Shown piece by piece: positions 8,242-16,997 of a stretch of 46,385 bases of DNA. Position numbers and translations under genes: made by a program. The notes beneath the pieces were generated by a model. It saw only the letters and a list, made by a program, of their open reading frames with translations, made no database searches and had not been told where the DNA came from. Every line of letters starts with the position of its first letter. Position 1 is the stretch's first letter. Source of the DNA: Humidesulfovibrio sp. (GTDB taxonomy: Bacteria; Desulfobacterota; Desulfovibrionia; Desulfovibrionales; Desulfovibrionaceae); assembly GCF_031082295.1 (NCBI RefSeq), contig NZ_JAVHLD010000024.1, positions 1 through 46,385 of the forward strand, written 5' to 3'.

Positions 8242-9926
8242 CAGGCCTCCTCGGCCGTTTGGAGCAGGTCGTGTTTCACGGCCCAGAGGATGTGGAAGGC
8301 GGCGCGGTCACGCGACAGCCCGGGACAGAGTTCGAGCAGGCGTTCGGTGAGGCGGACGGCGGTTTCCCCGTTGCGCGCCAGGAAAACGGTTTTGCGGATG
8401 GTGTCGGGGTCGAGCAGTTGGTCCAGCCCGGCATAGAGCAGCGGATGCTCCTTGCCGGAGAGCAGCGCCTGGCCGGAGCGCCCAGCGTGAAGGCGCATGC
8501 CAGGGGCGAGGGTGCGCGTGGGATAGCTGGCAAAGACGCGGGCGTAGGGCAGGTGCAGTGGGTGCGGCACGTGGCGAAGGGTTGCGATGTCCGGCCCGGG
8601 CAGGGCGGCAAGCTCGTCCCAGAGCTCCAGGTGCCGGTCCACCACCTGGGTCCATAGGAAGCGGTCGCGAACGCGCTGGCGTCCTGCCGCGCCCATGCGC
8701 TGGCGCAGCGCGGGATCGGCCAGGAGGCGGCGCAGGGCGTCGGCCAGGCCCGTTGCGTCCACGGCTGTGCGCTGGGCCAGCAGCAGGTGGTACTGGTTGT
8801 CGAAAAGAAGCGGCGCCAGCTGGTCCACGAGGTCGTCCGGTCGCTGCTCGTCAGGTCCAGGCACATCCGGCCCCAGGGTGGGCACCAGCAGGCCCGTGCC
8901 CTCGTGCTCGATGAGGTCGCGGTAGCCGTCGTAGTCCGAGGCGATGACCGCAAGCCCTGCTGCCTGGGCTTCCAGCAGGGTCAGGCCGAAGGTTTCCTGG
9001 GGGTTGTCGGCGATGGACAGGAACAGGTCGCAGGCGGACAGCAGGTCGTTCTTCCGGCGCTCGCCGGGGCGCAGCTCCAGGCGCACGTCCAGGCCCACCT
9101 TGGCCCCGAGCCCGGCCAGGCTCTGCGGAAAGTCGTCGTCCTCCTCGGCCCAGCCCGCCAGCACCAGCGTCGCGGAATCCCTCGGGACGCCCTCGTCGAA
9201 CAGTCGCGCCATGGCCCGGATGAGCGGCACCACGTCCATTTTTGAGGAATGCGAGATGCGGCCCAGCACCAGGATCAGCGCGCGGTCGTCGGGCAGGCCG
9301 AGGCTGCGGCGCAGGTCGCGCTTGGCGGTCGGCGTGGGCAGGGGCGCACTGGCGGCTTCGGGGTCGATGCCGAGGGGGATGCGCCGCAGGCTCGGACCCG
9401 GCGCGGAGGCGAGCTGGTACGCCTGCCGCAGATGGGCGAAGAAGGCTTCCACGGCGTTCTGCCCGGCGCGGGAGGTGGCGATGATGCAGTCCTGCGGGGT
9501 GGCCCCGGCCCAGAGGTGGCGCAGGAACGCCGCCGGGTAGTCCGGGTAGGACAGGGAGTGGATGGGGCCGGTGACCGGGAACAGGCGCGGCGCGTAGGCG
9601 TTGCGCAGCCGGGCGATGTGCGTCGGGTTGATGATGCAGTCGGACTGGTGGAAGCAGGCGTAGTCCGTCGTGGCCAGGCGGGCGGGCAGCTCGCGCCGGT
9701 CCATGAGGACGAAGCCTCCGCGCGCGGCGATGTCCGGGGCCAGGGACGCCAGGATGCCGCTCAGCGAGTCGCGCAGGGGCTTGTCGGACAGGAAGAAATG
9801 GTAGCTCTCAAAGGGATCGGCCTGGAGCAAGAAGCGCAGGAAGCCTGTGTTGGCAACCTTGCGCCCGAGCACAGGGCCGGTTTCCAGAAAGGGGTCCAGG
9901 GTGCCGAAGACTCCGGGCTTTTTCAT
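8241..9926 (-). CDS. GT4-like glycosyltransferase
   Basis: The 561-residue GT-B protein has a Rossmann-like C-terminal half: ALILVLGRISHSSKMD, the UDP/GDP-sugar loop, and TFGLTLLEAQAAGLAVIASDYDGYRDLIEHEGTGLLVP, which carries the GT4 ExxxxGxPVIA-type motif. It is followed by a C-terminal extension of about 130 residues. The ATG at 9926 gives MKKPGVFGTLDPF; a GTG at 10040 would add 38 low-complexity residues and overlap the control region of the divergent cyclase gene. Upstream partner of the second glycosyltransferase; both probably act on the same glycan. Confidence 0.82.
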   Translation of the reverse strand: MKKPGVFGTLDPFLETGPVLGRKVANTGFLRFLLQADPFESYHFFLSDKPLRDSLSGILASLAPDIAARGGFVLMDRRELPARLATTDYACFHQSDCIINPTHIARLRNAYAPRLFPVTGPIHSLSYPDYPAAFLRHLWAGATPQDCIIATSRAGQNAVEAFFAHLRQAYQLASAPGPSLRRIPLGIDPEAASAPLPTPTAKRDLRRSLGLPDDRALILVLGRISHSSKMDVVPLIRAMARLFDEGVPRDSATLVLAGWAEEDDDFPQSLAGLGAKVGLDVRLELRPGERRKNDLLSACDLFLSIADNPQETFGLTLLEAQAAGLAVIASDYDGYRDLIEHEGTGLLVPTLGPDVPGPDEQRPDDLVDQLAPLLFDNQYHLLLAQRTAVDATGLADALRRLLADPALRQRMGAAGRQRVRDRFLWTQVVDRHLELWDELAALPGPDIATLRHVPHPLHLPYARVFASYPTRTLAPGMRLHAGRSGQALLSGKEHPLLYAGLDQLLDPDTIRKTVFLARNGETAVRLTERLLELCPGLSRDRAAFHILWAVKHDLLQTAEEA

Positions 9927-10060
9927 CGCTGCACAAAGCCATACTCGGACGGGTTTGTCAAAGCCGCCGGGTCCCGGCTGGGCGGGTGGGGGTATTGCCG
10001 CCGGAGCGCTTCTTGCAGCAAGTTTGGCGTACGCATCCACCCCCAGGGAGGCCAGACGAA

Positions 10061-11647
10061 ATGCACAGCACGGAACATCCTGAAATCATGTGTGGTCTTG
10101 GGCTAGACCAGGACACCGCAGCCTTCATTGAGGCCGCTGCCGGACCTGGCTATGCCCTGCGGAATTTGCCGCCCGATGCCGTGGCCTGGATGCGCGGGAC
10201 CGAAGGCCGTACCCAGGCCGCCTGGGTTCCCTGGGAAATCTGGACCGCTCTGCCAAAAAACCGTCGCGAAGTGTGCGGCCAGGACGACTGCGTCCGCCGC
10301 ATTCTGCTGCTGGATGAGGACGCCGCGCTGCTGGAGACCGAGGAGGTGCTGTCCGAGGGCTTTGTCACAGCCGTGCGCGCCCCGCTGACGCGCTTCAAGG
10401 TGCGCGATGCGCTGCTGCGCCTGCGCGAGATGGACTCCCTCACCGCCGACCTGCGCCGCAAGACCGAGGAGATCGCGCTGGAGCGCGAGCTGCTGGTGCG
10501 CAAGAGCAACCACCTGACCTTTCTGAACCGCGTGCTTTCACGCGCCTCGTCCTCGCTTGATCCCGCCACTATCCTGTCCAAGGCCAGGAGCGATCTGCGG
10601 TCCTTGCTGCCGCTGACGGCTCTCGCGGCGACATTTTGGGCGCGCCAGGAGAATGGCGAGAGCCTCTCCGCCGAACTGTACATGCCCTGCCTGCTCACCC
10701 CGCCGGAGAGCGACGAGTGGCAGCAGGCCCTCATCACCGCCACCGAACAGAAAGCGGGCGCGAAACTGTCCGAATACCGCCAAGTGTGCCTGACCCCAGA
10801 CCGCAGCCGCAAGCCCGTGCCAGGTCCGGGCGCCGGCCGCCTGCTGCTGCTGACGCTGTCCGTGGGCGGCGAGGACTTCGGCTGCCTTGCCCTTCTGACG
10901 GAGAAGGGCCTGCGGCTGGCCAAGGATCAGGTGCAGACCCTGAACGCCTGCGTGAACCATCTGGCCCTGGCCCTGCGCAACGCGGTGCTCTATCGCCAGG
11001 TGAAGATCCAGGCCGACCGCGACGGCCTGACCAAGATCGGCAACCGCCGCAGCTTCGAGGTGCGCCTGGCCGATGAGGCCGCGCGCCATGGCCGCTACGA
11101 CCAGCCGCTGTCGCTCATTCTTGTGGACCTGGATCACTTCAAGCATGTCAACGATACCTACGGCCACCCGGCCGGAGACGAGGTTCTGCGCGACATGGCC
11201 GCGCTACTGGGCGAGGGGTTGCGCAGCTCGGATTATCCTGCGCGCTACGGCGGGGAAGAGTTCGCCATCATTTTGCCGCACACCAGCCGCGAACAGGCGG
11301 CGCTGCTGGCCGAACGACTGCGCCAGCGCGTCCTTGAGCGGGGTTTCCGCGTGGGCACGTCGAAAACGCCCCTGACCATAACGGTGAGCGCGGGCGTGGC
11401 GTCGCTGGCGCCCGGAGCGTCCTCGCAGGACCTGGTGCTCCTGGCCGACCAGGCGCTCTACATGGCCAAGAACGCCGGACGCAACCGCGTGGTGCTTGCC
11501 GGACCGCCCAGCTTGGTGGGCAATGAGGGGACTGAGGGTGTCGCCTTGGGCAAAGCCTTGGGCCAAGAGGCCGAGAGGCCGGGCCCGGCGGTTGCGCTCA
11601 ATCGCCTGGAAGCCAAGAGCCTGGTTCAGGCGGCGGCGTTCATGTAG
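10061..11647 (+). CDS. Diguanylate cyclase with GAF-like sensor domain
   Basis: The 528-residue soluble protein has a poorly recognised N-terminal region (about 1-130), a coiled-coil linker (ADLRRKTEEIALERELLV), a GAF-like domain (about 150-305) and a C-terminal GGDEF domain starting at DGLTKIGNRRSF (about 319). The active site is GGEEF (about 397-401), and RSSD five residues upstream is a canonical I-site for c-di-GMP product inhibition. It should make c-di-GMP from two GTP. The start at 10061 follows GGGAGG. It is divergent from the glycosyltransferases, so cyclase and surface glycan may be functionally related, but that is inference. Confidence 0.9.
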   Translation: MHSTEHPEIMCGLGLDQDTAAFIEAAAGPGYALRNLPPDAVAWMRGTEGRTQAAWVPWEIWTALPKNRREVCGQDDCVRRILLLDEDAALLETEEVLSEGFVTAVRAPLTRFKVRDALLRLREMDSLTADLRRKTEEIALERELLVRKSNHLTFLNRVLSRASSSLDPATILSKARSDLRSLLPLTALAATFWARQENGESLSAELYMPCLLTPPESDEWQQALITATEQKAGAKLSEYRQVCLTPDRSRKPVPGPGAGRLLLLTLSVGGEDFGCLALLTEKGLRLAKDQVQTLNACVNHLALALRNAVLYRQVKIQADRDGLTKIGNRRSFEVRLADEAARHGRYDQPLSLILVDLDHFKHVNDTYGHPAGDEVLRDMAALLGEGLRSSDYPARYGGEEFAIILPHTSREQAALLAERLRQRVLERGFRVGTSKTPLTITVSAGVASLAPGASSQDLVLLADQALYMAKNAGRNRVVLAGPPSLVGNEGTEGVALGKALGQEAERPGPAVALNRLEAKSLVQAAAFM

Positions 11648-11659
11648 GTCAACGGGCGG

Positions 11660-12331
11660 TCAAGGCCAGGGCTGCCAGCCTTCGCGGCGCTCGTAAATCT
11701 TCCATTCGCCCATTTCGGGCAAGAGCACGAACAACGCATCCTCCGACAGGGTCTCGTGGACCACGGAAGGCGCCATGGCGTCGGCCTTCTGCTCGTCCGT
11801 CGGCTGCGCCTTCGGTCCCAGCGAGAAGCTGTAGCTGCCGGTGACGCGGATGCGCGCCATGTCCGGGTCGTTGGTCACGTGGGTGAACGAAAGTCCTGCC
11901 AGATCAACCTGCCCTGACCGGAAGCGCTCCAGCAGGCCCCGGCGGCGTTGCATCTCGCACATGGTGGCGAAGGCCAGGGTCTCGGCGTCCTTGACCCTGC
12001 GGGAGAAGACCTGCGGAAAGTCCTCGGCCAGGGTCATCTGACGGCGGAAGTACTGCTTCAGCACCTCGACTTGGGCCTCGGCTTCGGCCTTGGCCTTGGG
12101 CGTGGCCGCAACGGCTGTCGGGGCGGCGGGGGCTTCAGGGGCTACGCTGCTGGCATTGGCGGTGGCGTTCTGCTGTTGCCCCGGAGCAAGCCAGGGCAGC
12201 GCGCCCGAGGCCAGGCCCACGGGCGCCGGGAGCATCAAGGCCATGGTCGCAAGCGTTGCAAAAAAGGCTGGCGCGATAGCGGAGCGGGAACGCGCAGGCG
12301 CGGAGGTGTGTGGCTGCGCTGGTGAGGTCAT
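11660..12331 (-). CDS. Hypothetical exported or anchored protein
   Basis: The 223-residue protein has an N-terminal hydrophobic stretch (about residues 18-45), an Ala/Pro/Gln-rich linker (about 48-85) and a globular C-terminal domain ending EMGEWKIYERREGWQPWP. I do not recognise a family. The topology suggests periplasmic placement. Its ATG overlaps the stop of the upstream receiver gene as ATGA, so the two form a coupled pair; the receiver may control the same process. Confidence 0.65.
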   Translation of the reverse strand: MTSPAQPHTSAPARSRSAIAPAFFATLATMALMLPAPVGLASGALPWLAPGQQQNATANASSVAPEAPAAPTAVAATPKAKAEAEAQVEVLKQYFRRQMTLAEDFPQVFSRRVKDAETLAFATMCEMQRRRGLLERFRSGQVDLAGLSFTHVTNDPDMARIRVTGSYSFSLGPKAQPTDEQKADAMAPSVVHETLSEDALFVLLPEMGEWKIYERREGWQPWP

Positions 12332-12714
12332 CCCAGGTCGTCGATGAGGTTCTTGAGTTCCGCGTAATTGAGCGGCTTGCCCATGAAGGCCTTAGGGTTG
12401 GTCTGGGCGGCTTGGGCCTTGGTGCCCGCATCGGTGTAGGCGGTGCAGTAGATGATGGGGAGGTTCGGAGCCGAGTCTCGGATTTGGCGTGCGGCTTCTA
12501 TGCCCGTCATGCTCCCTTGGAGCATGATGTCCATGAGTACGACATCGGGTTTTTTCCGGACGGCGTAGTCCACGGCCTGCTGGCCCGTGGCAGCGGTGGC
12601 CACCACCTCGCAGCCCATGCGCTGCAGGTTCACCGAGGTGGCCATGGCGATGATGCGCTCGTCTTCAACGATGAGAACTCGTGGCGGGTATGGCAGGGGG
12701 GGGCAAGAAAGCAT
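12328..12714 (-). CDS. Single-domain response regulator (CheY-like receiver)
   Basis: The 128-residue protein is a bare receiver domain: acidic pair in VEDER, phospho-acceptor aspartate in VVLMDIML, Thr in IIYCTAYTD, and Lys in FMGKPLNY. No output domain follows, so it acts by protein contact or as a phosphate shuttle. The sequence resembles receivers partnered with hybrid sensor kinases. It is followed by a coupled exported protein. A candidate minus-strand -10 (TATAAT) lies at 12729-12734. Confidence 0.9.
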   Translation of the reverse strand: MLSCPPLPYPPRVLIVEDERIIAMATSVNLQRMGCEVVATAATGQQAVDYAVRKKPDVVLMDIMLQGSMTGIEAARQIRDSAPNLPIIYCTAYTDAGTKAQAAQTNPKAFMGKPLNYAELKNLIDDLG

Positions 12715-12728
12715 AGTGCATATCCCTG

Positions 12729-12734
12729 ATTATA
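12729..12734 (-). promoter_or_regulatory. Candidate -10 box of the receiver gene
   Basis: TATAAT reads on the minus strand 15 bp before the receiver start codon; the -35 match 17 bp upstream (GCTTTA) is weak. Use of this box would give a very short leader. Confidence 0.35.
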
Positions 12735-12859
12735 TTTCATGTAGTTTCTATTAAAGCCTATTTGCCTAGGAATGACTTGTCAAGAACCATTCCTGTATCA
12801 GTGTGCTGCATGTGTAAAAGGTTAAGACAACCGGGTTGACGCGAGAGCAAAAATATGCC

Positions 12860-12887
12860 TAGACATTTCTTAAAGAATCACTATAAC
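12860..12887 (+). promoter_or_regulatory. Candidate sigma70 promoter of the PilJ-GGDEF gene
   Basis: TAGACA (12860-12865) and TATAAC (12882-12887) are separated by 16 bp, about 48 bp before the start codon, in a locally AT-rich intergenic stretch. Confidence 0.45.
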
Positions 12888-12934
12888 AATTCCAGCGATC
12901 ATTGAAGACAGGCTGCTGGCGGGGGGCATAGCGG

Positions 12935-14125
12935 ATGAAGGTGTTGGCCGGAATCTCCCTGCACACGAAACTGACGTTGCGGTACGCTCTGGCGCTTTCG
13001 CTTGTGGCCATGCTTACGCTGGCCAGCTACGCGCTCATGCAGAACGCCGTCGGGACCGAGGTGCTGGGCGCGAAGCTGCTTAATGTGGCAGGACGCCAGC
13101 GCATGCTCTGCCAGCGCGTTGAGATTTTGGCCATGCGCGCCCAGCGCGAGGCAGGGACAGAGCGCCAGGCCAGATTGCAGGAGATGGACGAAGCGCTCAA
13201 GGAGCTGTCAGAGGGCCACGACCTCCTGGTGCATGGACCGGCCAAGGATCTCGGGCTCGACGAGGACAGCCCGGCCCTGACCCTGCTGCGCAACGACGAC
13301 GACGGCGCCGAGGGCCTGTTCAAAGGTTTTGTGGCAGAGGCAATGAAGCTGCGGCAGAACCTTGCGAAAGGGCAAGACTGGCAGACCGGGGTGGCTTCCA
13401 TGCAGCGCATAAGCCACGATGGCGATGCACTGCTCAAGGCGTTGGATTCGCGGATGAGCAGGCTGGAGCGGATGGGGGAGAGCACTTTGCGTTCCTTCAG
13501 CAGGCTTGTCGTTGGATTGCTTGGTGCGGCTTTGGCCGGGCTGCTGCTGACAGGGTGGGCGATCCTGCGGCCCATGGTGGCCGAGGTGGTGCGCGACCGA
13601 GAGCAGCTGGAGAGCCTGAACCGCAGCCTGGAGACCCAGGCCGGGACGGACAAGCTCACCGGGGCCTACAACCGGCGCACCTGGGACGTGGAGATACAGC
13701 GCGAATTTTCCAAGGCCAGGCGGCAGGGCGTGCGCCTCAGCCTGGTGATGACGGACCTGGATTTGTTCAAGCGCGTGAACGACGAGCACGGGCACCAGAG
13801 GGGCGACCTTGTGCTGCAGGAGTTCACGCAACGGCTCCGGCAGACCGTGCGTGCATCCGACACGGTCTTCCGCCTTGGCGGAGAAGAGTTCGCTGTGCTC
13901 CTGCCGGGTACGGATCTTGAACAGGGAAGGCTGACGGCGGAGAAGCTGCGCGAGGGCGTGGCGCGGAGCCCCTTGAGCGGGCTGGCGATAACCGCGAGCT
14001 TCGGCGTGGCGGACACCGGTGGCGACGAATCGCCGGATGAATTGTTCCGCCGGGCCGACCAAGCCCTCTACGCGGCGAAGGCGAATGGCCGTGACCGTGT
14101 GGAAATTATGAAGAAAGAGAGCTGA
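12935..14125 (+). CDS. Membrane diguanylate cyclase with PilJ-type sensor
   Basis: The 396-residue protein has a first membrane segment (about residues 13-35) and a periplasmic PilJ-type N-terminal sensor with the AGRQRMLCQR motif familiar from PilJ and nitrate/nitrite sensors. A second membrane segment (about 190-212) follows, then a cytoplasmic GGDEF domain from about 238. The active site is GGEEF (about 315-319) with I-site RASD five residues before. No separate HAMP domain is evident. It should synthesise c-di-GMP in response to a periplasmic ligand, which is not identifiable. Confidence 0.9.
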   Translation: MKVLAGISLHTKLTLRYALALSLVAMLTLASYALMQNAVGTEVLGAKLLNVAGRQRMLCQRVEILAMRAQREAGTERQARLQEMDEALKELSEGHDLLVHGPAKDLGLDEDSPALTLLRNDDDGAEGLFKGFVAEAMKLRQNLAKGQDWQTGVASMQRISHDGDALLKALDSRMSRLERMGESTLRSFSRLVVGLLGAALAGLLLTGWAILRPMVAEVVRDREQLESLNRSLETQAGTDKLTGAYNRRTWDVEIQREFSKARRQGVRLSLVMTDLDLFKRVNDEHGHQRGDLVLQEFTQRLRQTVRASDTVFRLGGEEFAVLLPGTDLEQGRLTAEKLREGVARSPLSGLAITASFGVADTGGDESPDELFRRADQALYAAKANGRDRVEIMKKES

Positions 14126-14247
14126 AGAGTTCAGTCGCGCGACGGATTTTGCCTGGACTTGCCAGGCGCGCCCCTCGAGGCTAAGGTGCCAAAGCCCGGA
14201 CAGGTTCCGGTGCGGGTCAAGACAACTAGAAAACAGAGCGGGAAGCT

Positions 14248-15513
14248 ATGCGAACCAAAGGCAAAGTCATTTTCCTGACAATGCTCCTTGTGATGATCGC
14301 CGCCAGCCCGGTGCACGCGACCCACAGCCGCACGGGCGAGCTGCGCGCCAAGTCGGCCATTGCCATGGACTTGGCCACGGGGAACATCGTCTACGAACAG
14401 AACGCGGATGAGCAGATTCCCCCGGCCTCGTTGACCAAGGTGCTGACCATGTACCTGGCGTTCGAAGCCTTGCAGGAGAAGCGCCTGTCCCTGACCGACA
14501 CGGTGCTTGTGACCCCCGAGGCCACCCAGGCGGGCGGCTCGCGCATGAACATCCGTTCCGGCGAGCGTGTCATCGTGCGCGAACTCATGAAGGGCATCGC
14601 CGTGGCCAGCGGCAACGACGCCTGCGTGGCCCTGGCCCAGCACCTCTGCGGCAGCGACGACATGCACCCCTTTGTGTCGGCCATGAACGCCAAGGCCAGA
14701 GAACTCGGCATGAACGACACGGTGTTCAAGAACCCCAACGGCATGCCCGCCGAGGGCCAGGTCACCACCGCGCGTGACATGCTCAAGCTTTCGGCCAGCT
14801 ACCTGCGCCGTTTCCCGCAGGCGCTGACCTTCCATTCCATGACGACCTACGTGCACAACAACCGCAACCACCATAACGCCAATCGCCTGCTCTCCTCCTA
14901 CGAGGGCGTGGACGGCCTCAAGACCGGCTTCGTGCAGGCCTCCGGCTACAACAACGTGGTCACCGCCAAGCGTGGCGACGCCCGCGTGGTGGCCGTGGTG
15001 CTTGGCGCCCGCAGCGCCGGCGCCCGCGCCGCCGTTACCCGCCAGTTGCTGGACATCACCTTCGCCAAGCTGAACCAGGGCAAGAGCATCGCCACCCTGG
15101 ACGAGCACAAGGGCTCGGGCAAGCTGCCCGCCGTCCTGGCCAAGGCCGCCCCGCGCGAGGACAGGGACCTGCGCGACGCCCGCATGCTTGCCGACACCAA
15201 GGTGGCCCAGTTCCAGCAGCCCGTGGCCGCCCCGGCCGAAGAGCCCGTGGCCAAGCCCGCCGCCGCAAGCGTGATCCAGCGCAAGACCGCGCAGGGCTCC
15301 TACGCCATCCAGGAGAGCTCCTTCCAGTCGCGCCAGCGGGCCGTGCGCCGCGCGCAGCATCTGGAGAAGAAGGGCCTGCCCGTGAAGGTCGTGTCCGCCA
15401 AGCTCGACGGCAAGGGCAAGTTCTACCGCGTGGTGGTGGGCCCCTTCGCCAACGCCGCGGACGCCCGCAAGACAGAGCGCATGCTGGGCCACGGCTCCGT
15501 GACCATCGAGTAG
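14248..15513 (+). CDS. D-alanyl-D-alanine carboxypeptidase with SPOR domain
   Basis: The 421-residue protein has a signal peptide (about 1-26) and a peptidase S11 domain with the penicillin-binding-protein triads S61-x-x-K64, S121-G-N and K225-T-G. A linker and a C-terminal SPOR domain (about 350-421) follow, ending in FYRVVVGPF. It should trim the terminal D-Ala from peptidoglycan pentapeptides in the periplasm. SPOR domains bind denuded glycan at division septa, so I infer septal recruitment. Single-gene unit ended by a strong terminator. DacA/DacC-type, but the exact paralogue name is not safe. Confidence 0.92.
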   Translation: MRTKGKVIFLTMLLVMIAASPVHATHSRTGELRAKSAIAMDLATGNIVYEQNADEQIPPASLTKVLTMYLAFEALQEKRLSLTDTVLVTPEATQAGGSRMNIRSGERVIVRELMKGIAVASGNDACVALAQHLCGSDDMHPFVSAMNAKARELGMNDTVFKNPNGMPAEGQVTTARDMLKLSASYLRRFPQALTFHSMTTYVHNNRNHHNANRLLSSYEGVDGLKTGFVQASGYNNVVTAKRGDARVVAVVLGARSAGARAAVTRQLLDITFAKLNQGKSIATLDEHKGSGKLPAVLAKAAPREDRDLRDARMLADTKVAQFQQPVAAPAEEPVAKPAAASVIQRKTAQGSYAIQESSFQSRQRAVRRAQHLEKKGLPVKVVSAKLDGKGKFYRVVVGPFANAADARKTERMLGHGSVTIE

Positions 15514-15539
15514 CGCCCGCCCGCATCGCGAGCGCGAGA

Positions 15540-15577
15540 GCCCCCGGCAAGACGTTTTCGTCCTGCCGGGGGCTTTT
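15540..15577 (+). terminator. Terminator of the D,D-carboxypeptidase gene
   Basis: A long stem GCCCCCGGCA-GACG / CGTC-TGCCGGGGGC with a TTTT loop is followed by a T-run, 27 bp after the stop codon. Confidence 0.92.
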
Positions 15578-15837
15578 GCGTTTCCGGCGATTACTGGACA
15601 GGCGTTGGCCGAGGGTGTCGTGTAGCGGGAATGCCGACGCGCACGGTAGCCCGTTACCTTCCAATTGTCGCACTGGCAGCTCCTTTCCTTCTCCCCTCCC
15701 TCCTCTCGTTTTCGCATGACCCCACGGTCGCCCGCGTCGGCCCTTGCCTGAGCACGTGCCAGGCTCCTGGCGTGGCGTGAGCGCGACGACCCATCCTTCG
15801 AAAACGGGAGAGCCCTGCCAAAAACAGGCAGCCCCAA
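15578..15837. other. Non-coding stretch before the phage-type region
   Basis: No supported gene. It contains a C/T-rich tract (about 15684-15712) and a small CTGCC/GGCAG hairpin with an A-rich loop near 15815. No tRNA or attachment-site repeat was recognised at this border. Confidence 0.4.
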
Positions 15838-15920
15838 ACCTTGTCAAGAGGGAATTTTTGTCCTTTTACCGGCCAAAAATAGGGAATTTTTGTCCAATGG
15901 CAAAAACAGGGGTATACTTC
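15838..15920 (+). promoter_or_regulatory. Shared phage-region promoter/operator, copy 1
   Basis: Two identical 14-mers GGGAATTTTTGTCC lie at 15850-15863 and 15882-15895, exactly 32 bp apart (about three helical turns). Inverted half-sites GGCCAAAAA (from 15871) and GGCAAAAA (from 15899) alternate with them. The second repeat supplies the -35 box TTGTCC (15890-15895); TATACT (15913-15918) is the -10 box after a 17-bp spacer. TTGTCAA precedes the first repeat. It points into the tail/lysis gene cluster. Two more copies are at 25175-25257 and 26612-26695, both facing phage-type genes on the minus strand. Operator function is inferred from the repeat geometry. Confidence 0.85.
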
Positions 15921-15969
15921 GCTCCAGCCGGACCGCGCCGGGTCTAACCTTCAAGCGACGAGCCACCAC

Positions 15970-16434
15970 ATGCCCGCACACCTCCATGCAACGCCCTTCC
16001 TGCCCGCCCATGCGGCGTCCCTTTGCCTCAGGCCCGGCGCGGCCATGGCTCTGGCCGGACTGCCGCCCCTCGACGAGCTGGCCCGCGCCTACCAGGGCGC
16101 CGGTCCGGCCTGGACCGTGGTGGCGGGCGGCGAGGCCATCGCCTGCGGCGGGGTGGTGCGCTTCTGGCCGGGCGTGGGCGAGTGCTGGTGCTGGGCCGGG
16201 GCGGGCGTGGACCGTTGGCCCGTGGCCTTTGCGCGGCTCGTCCGCGGCGTCGTCCAAGGCTTGTGCCGAGAGCACGGCTTCCACCGCCTGCAGATCCATG
16301 TGCGCTCCGACGACGAGCGCGCCAATCGTTTCGCCAGCCATCTCGGCTTCACCCTGGAGGGCCGCTGCCCCGGCTTCGGCGCCGACAGGTCAACACACAA
16401 TCTCTACGGGAGGTTCCGCCAATGGAAGGAGTGA
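15970..16434 (+). CDS. GNAT-like phage protein
   Basis: The 154-residue protein looks like a divergent GNAT acyltransferase: a central beta-rich part, then a helix and FHRLQIHVRSDDERANRFASHLGFTLEGRCPGFG, which matches the C-terminal acetyl-CoA-fold pattern. Such proteins are frequent next to virion genes in T7-like phages (gp13 position). No clear ribosome-binding site precedes the ATG, and the start is the least certain part. First gene after promoter copy 1, about 50 nt after its -10 box; its end overlaps the next gene by 13 bp. Confidence 0.6.
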   Translation: MPAHLHATPFLPAHAASLCLRPGAAMALAGLPPLDELARAYQGAGPAWTVVAGGEAIACGGVVRFWPGVGECWCWAGAGVDRWPVAFARLVRGVVQGLCREHGFHRLQIHVRSDDERANRFASHLGFTLEGRCPGFGADRSTHNLYGRFRQWKE

Positions 16435-16982
16435 CCAAGGTCATGCCCATGGCCATCAACGTGGGCACGGACATCATGAAGGGCGTGCTGAACAACGCGA
16501 TAAGCGGCGGCAGCAGCACGGAGACGAGCGACGCTGCCGAGCAGCGCGCCCAGACCGCCGAGGCCCAGGCCAGGCGCCAGGCCGAGGCCGAGCAGCTGCG
16601 GACGCGGGAACAGGCCGAAACCCTGCGCGAGGAGAATCAGCGCCGCCGGGCACGCGCTCGCGTGGCCTCGGCCGGGTCCGGGCTGGAGCTGTCCGGCACC
16701 TCGCTATTGAACCTGCAGAGCCTGGACCACCAGCAGGAGGACCAGCTGGGCGAGCTGCTGGGCGACTCCTCGAGGCGCGTGGCCGACATCCTGGCCTCTG
16801 GCGCGGAACAGGCCCAGAGCATCCGCCTGTCCGGTCGGCGCAGCCGCGCGGATGGCGGGCTGGGCTCGCTTCTGGGCCTCGGCGGGCAGGTGCTGCAAGG
16901 TGGTCGTTTTGGTGGTGTCCTGGTTGATGGCGCCCCCAGCGGCAAGAAGGACGAGATGCCTTCCGGCGCGATGGATTTCTAG
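16422..16982 (+). CDS. Internal-virion-like coiled-coil phage protein
   Basis: The 186-residue protein has a short hydrophobic N-terminus, a long charged helix rich in Ala, Glu, Gln and Arg (about 35-90, coiled coil) containing RRRARARVASAGSGL, and a flexible Gly-rich C-terminus. This composition and its place before a large tail gene fit small internal-virion or ejection proteins of podoviruses, but I cannot assign a specific family. It overlaps the previous gene by 13 bp and lies 15 bp before the next. Confidence 0.55.
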   Translation: MEGVTKVMPMAINVGTDIMKGVLNNAISGGSSTETSDAAEQRAQTAEAQARRQAEAEQLRTREQAETLREENQRRRARARVASAGSGLELSGTSLLNLQSLDHQQEDQLGELLGDSSRRVADILASGAEQAQSIRLSGRRSRADGGLGSLLGLGGQVLQGGRFGGVLVDGAPSGKKDEMPSGAMDF

Positions 16983-16997
16983 CAACAGGAGTTCCAC

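Noticed and set aside
15890-16927. 345-codon frame over the GNAT-like and coiled-coil genes
   Set aside because: It starts inside the promoter repeats and is a shadow of two better frames with phage-like composition and overlap.
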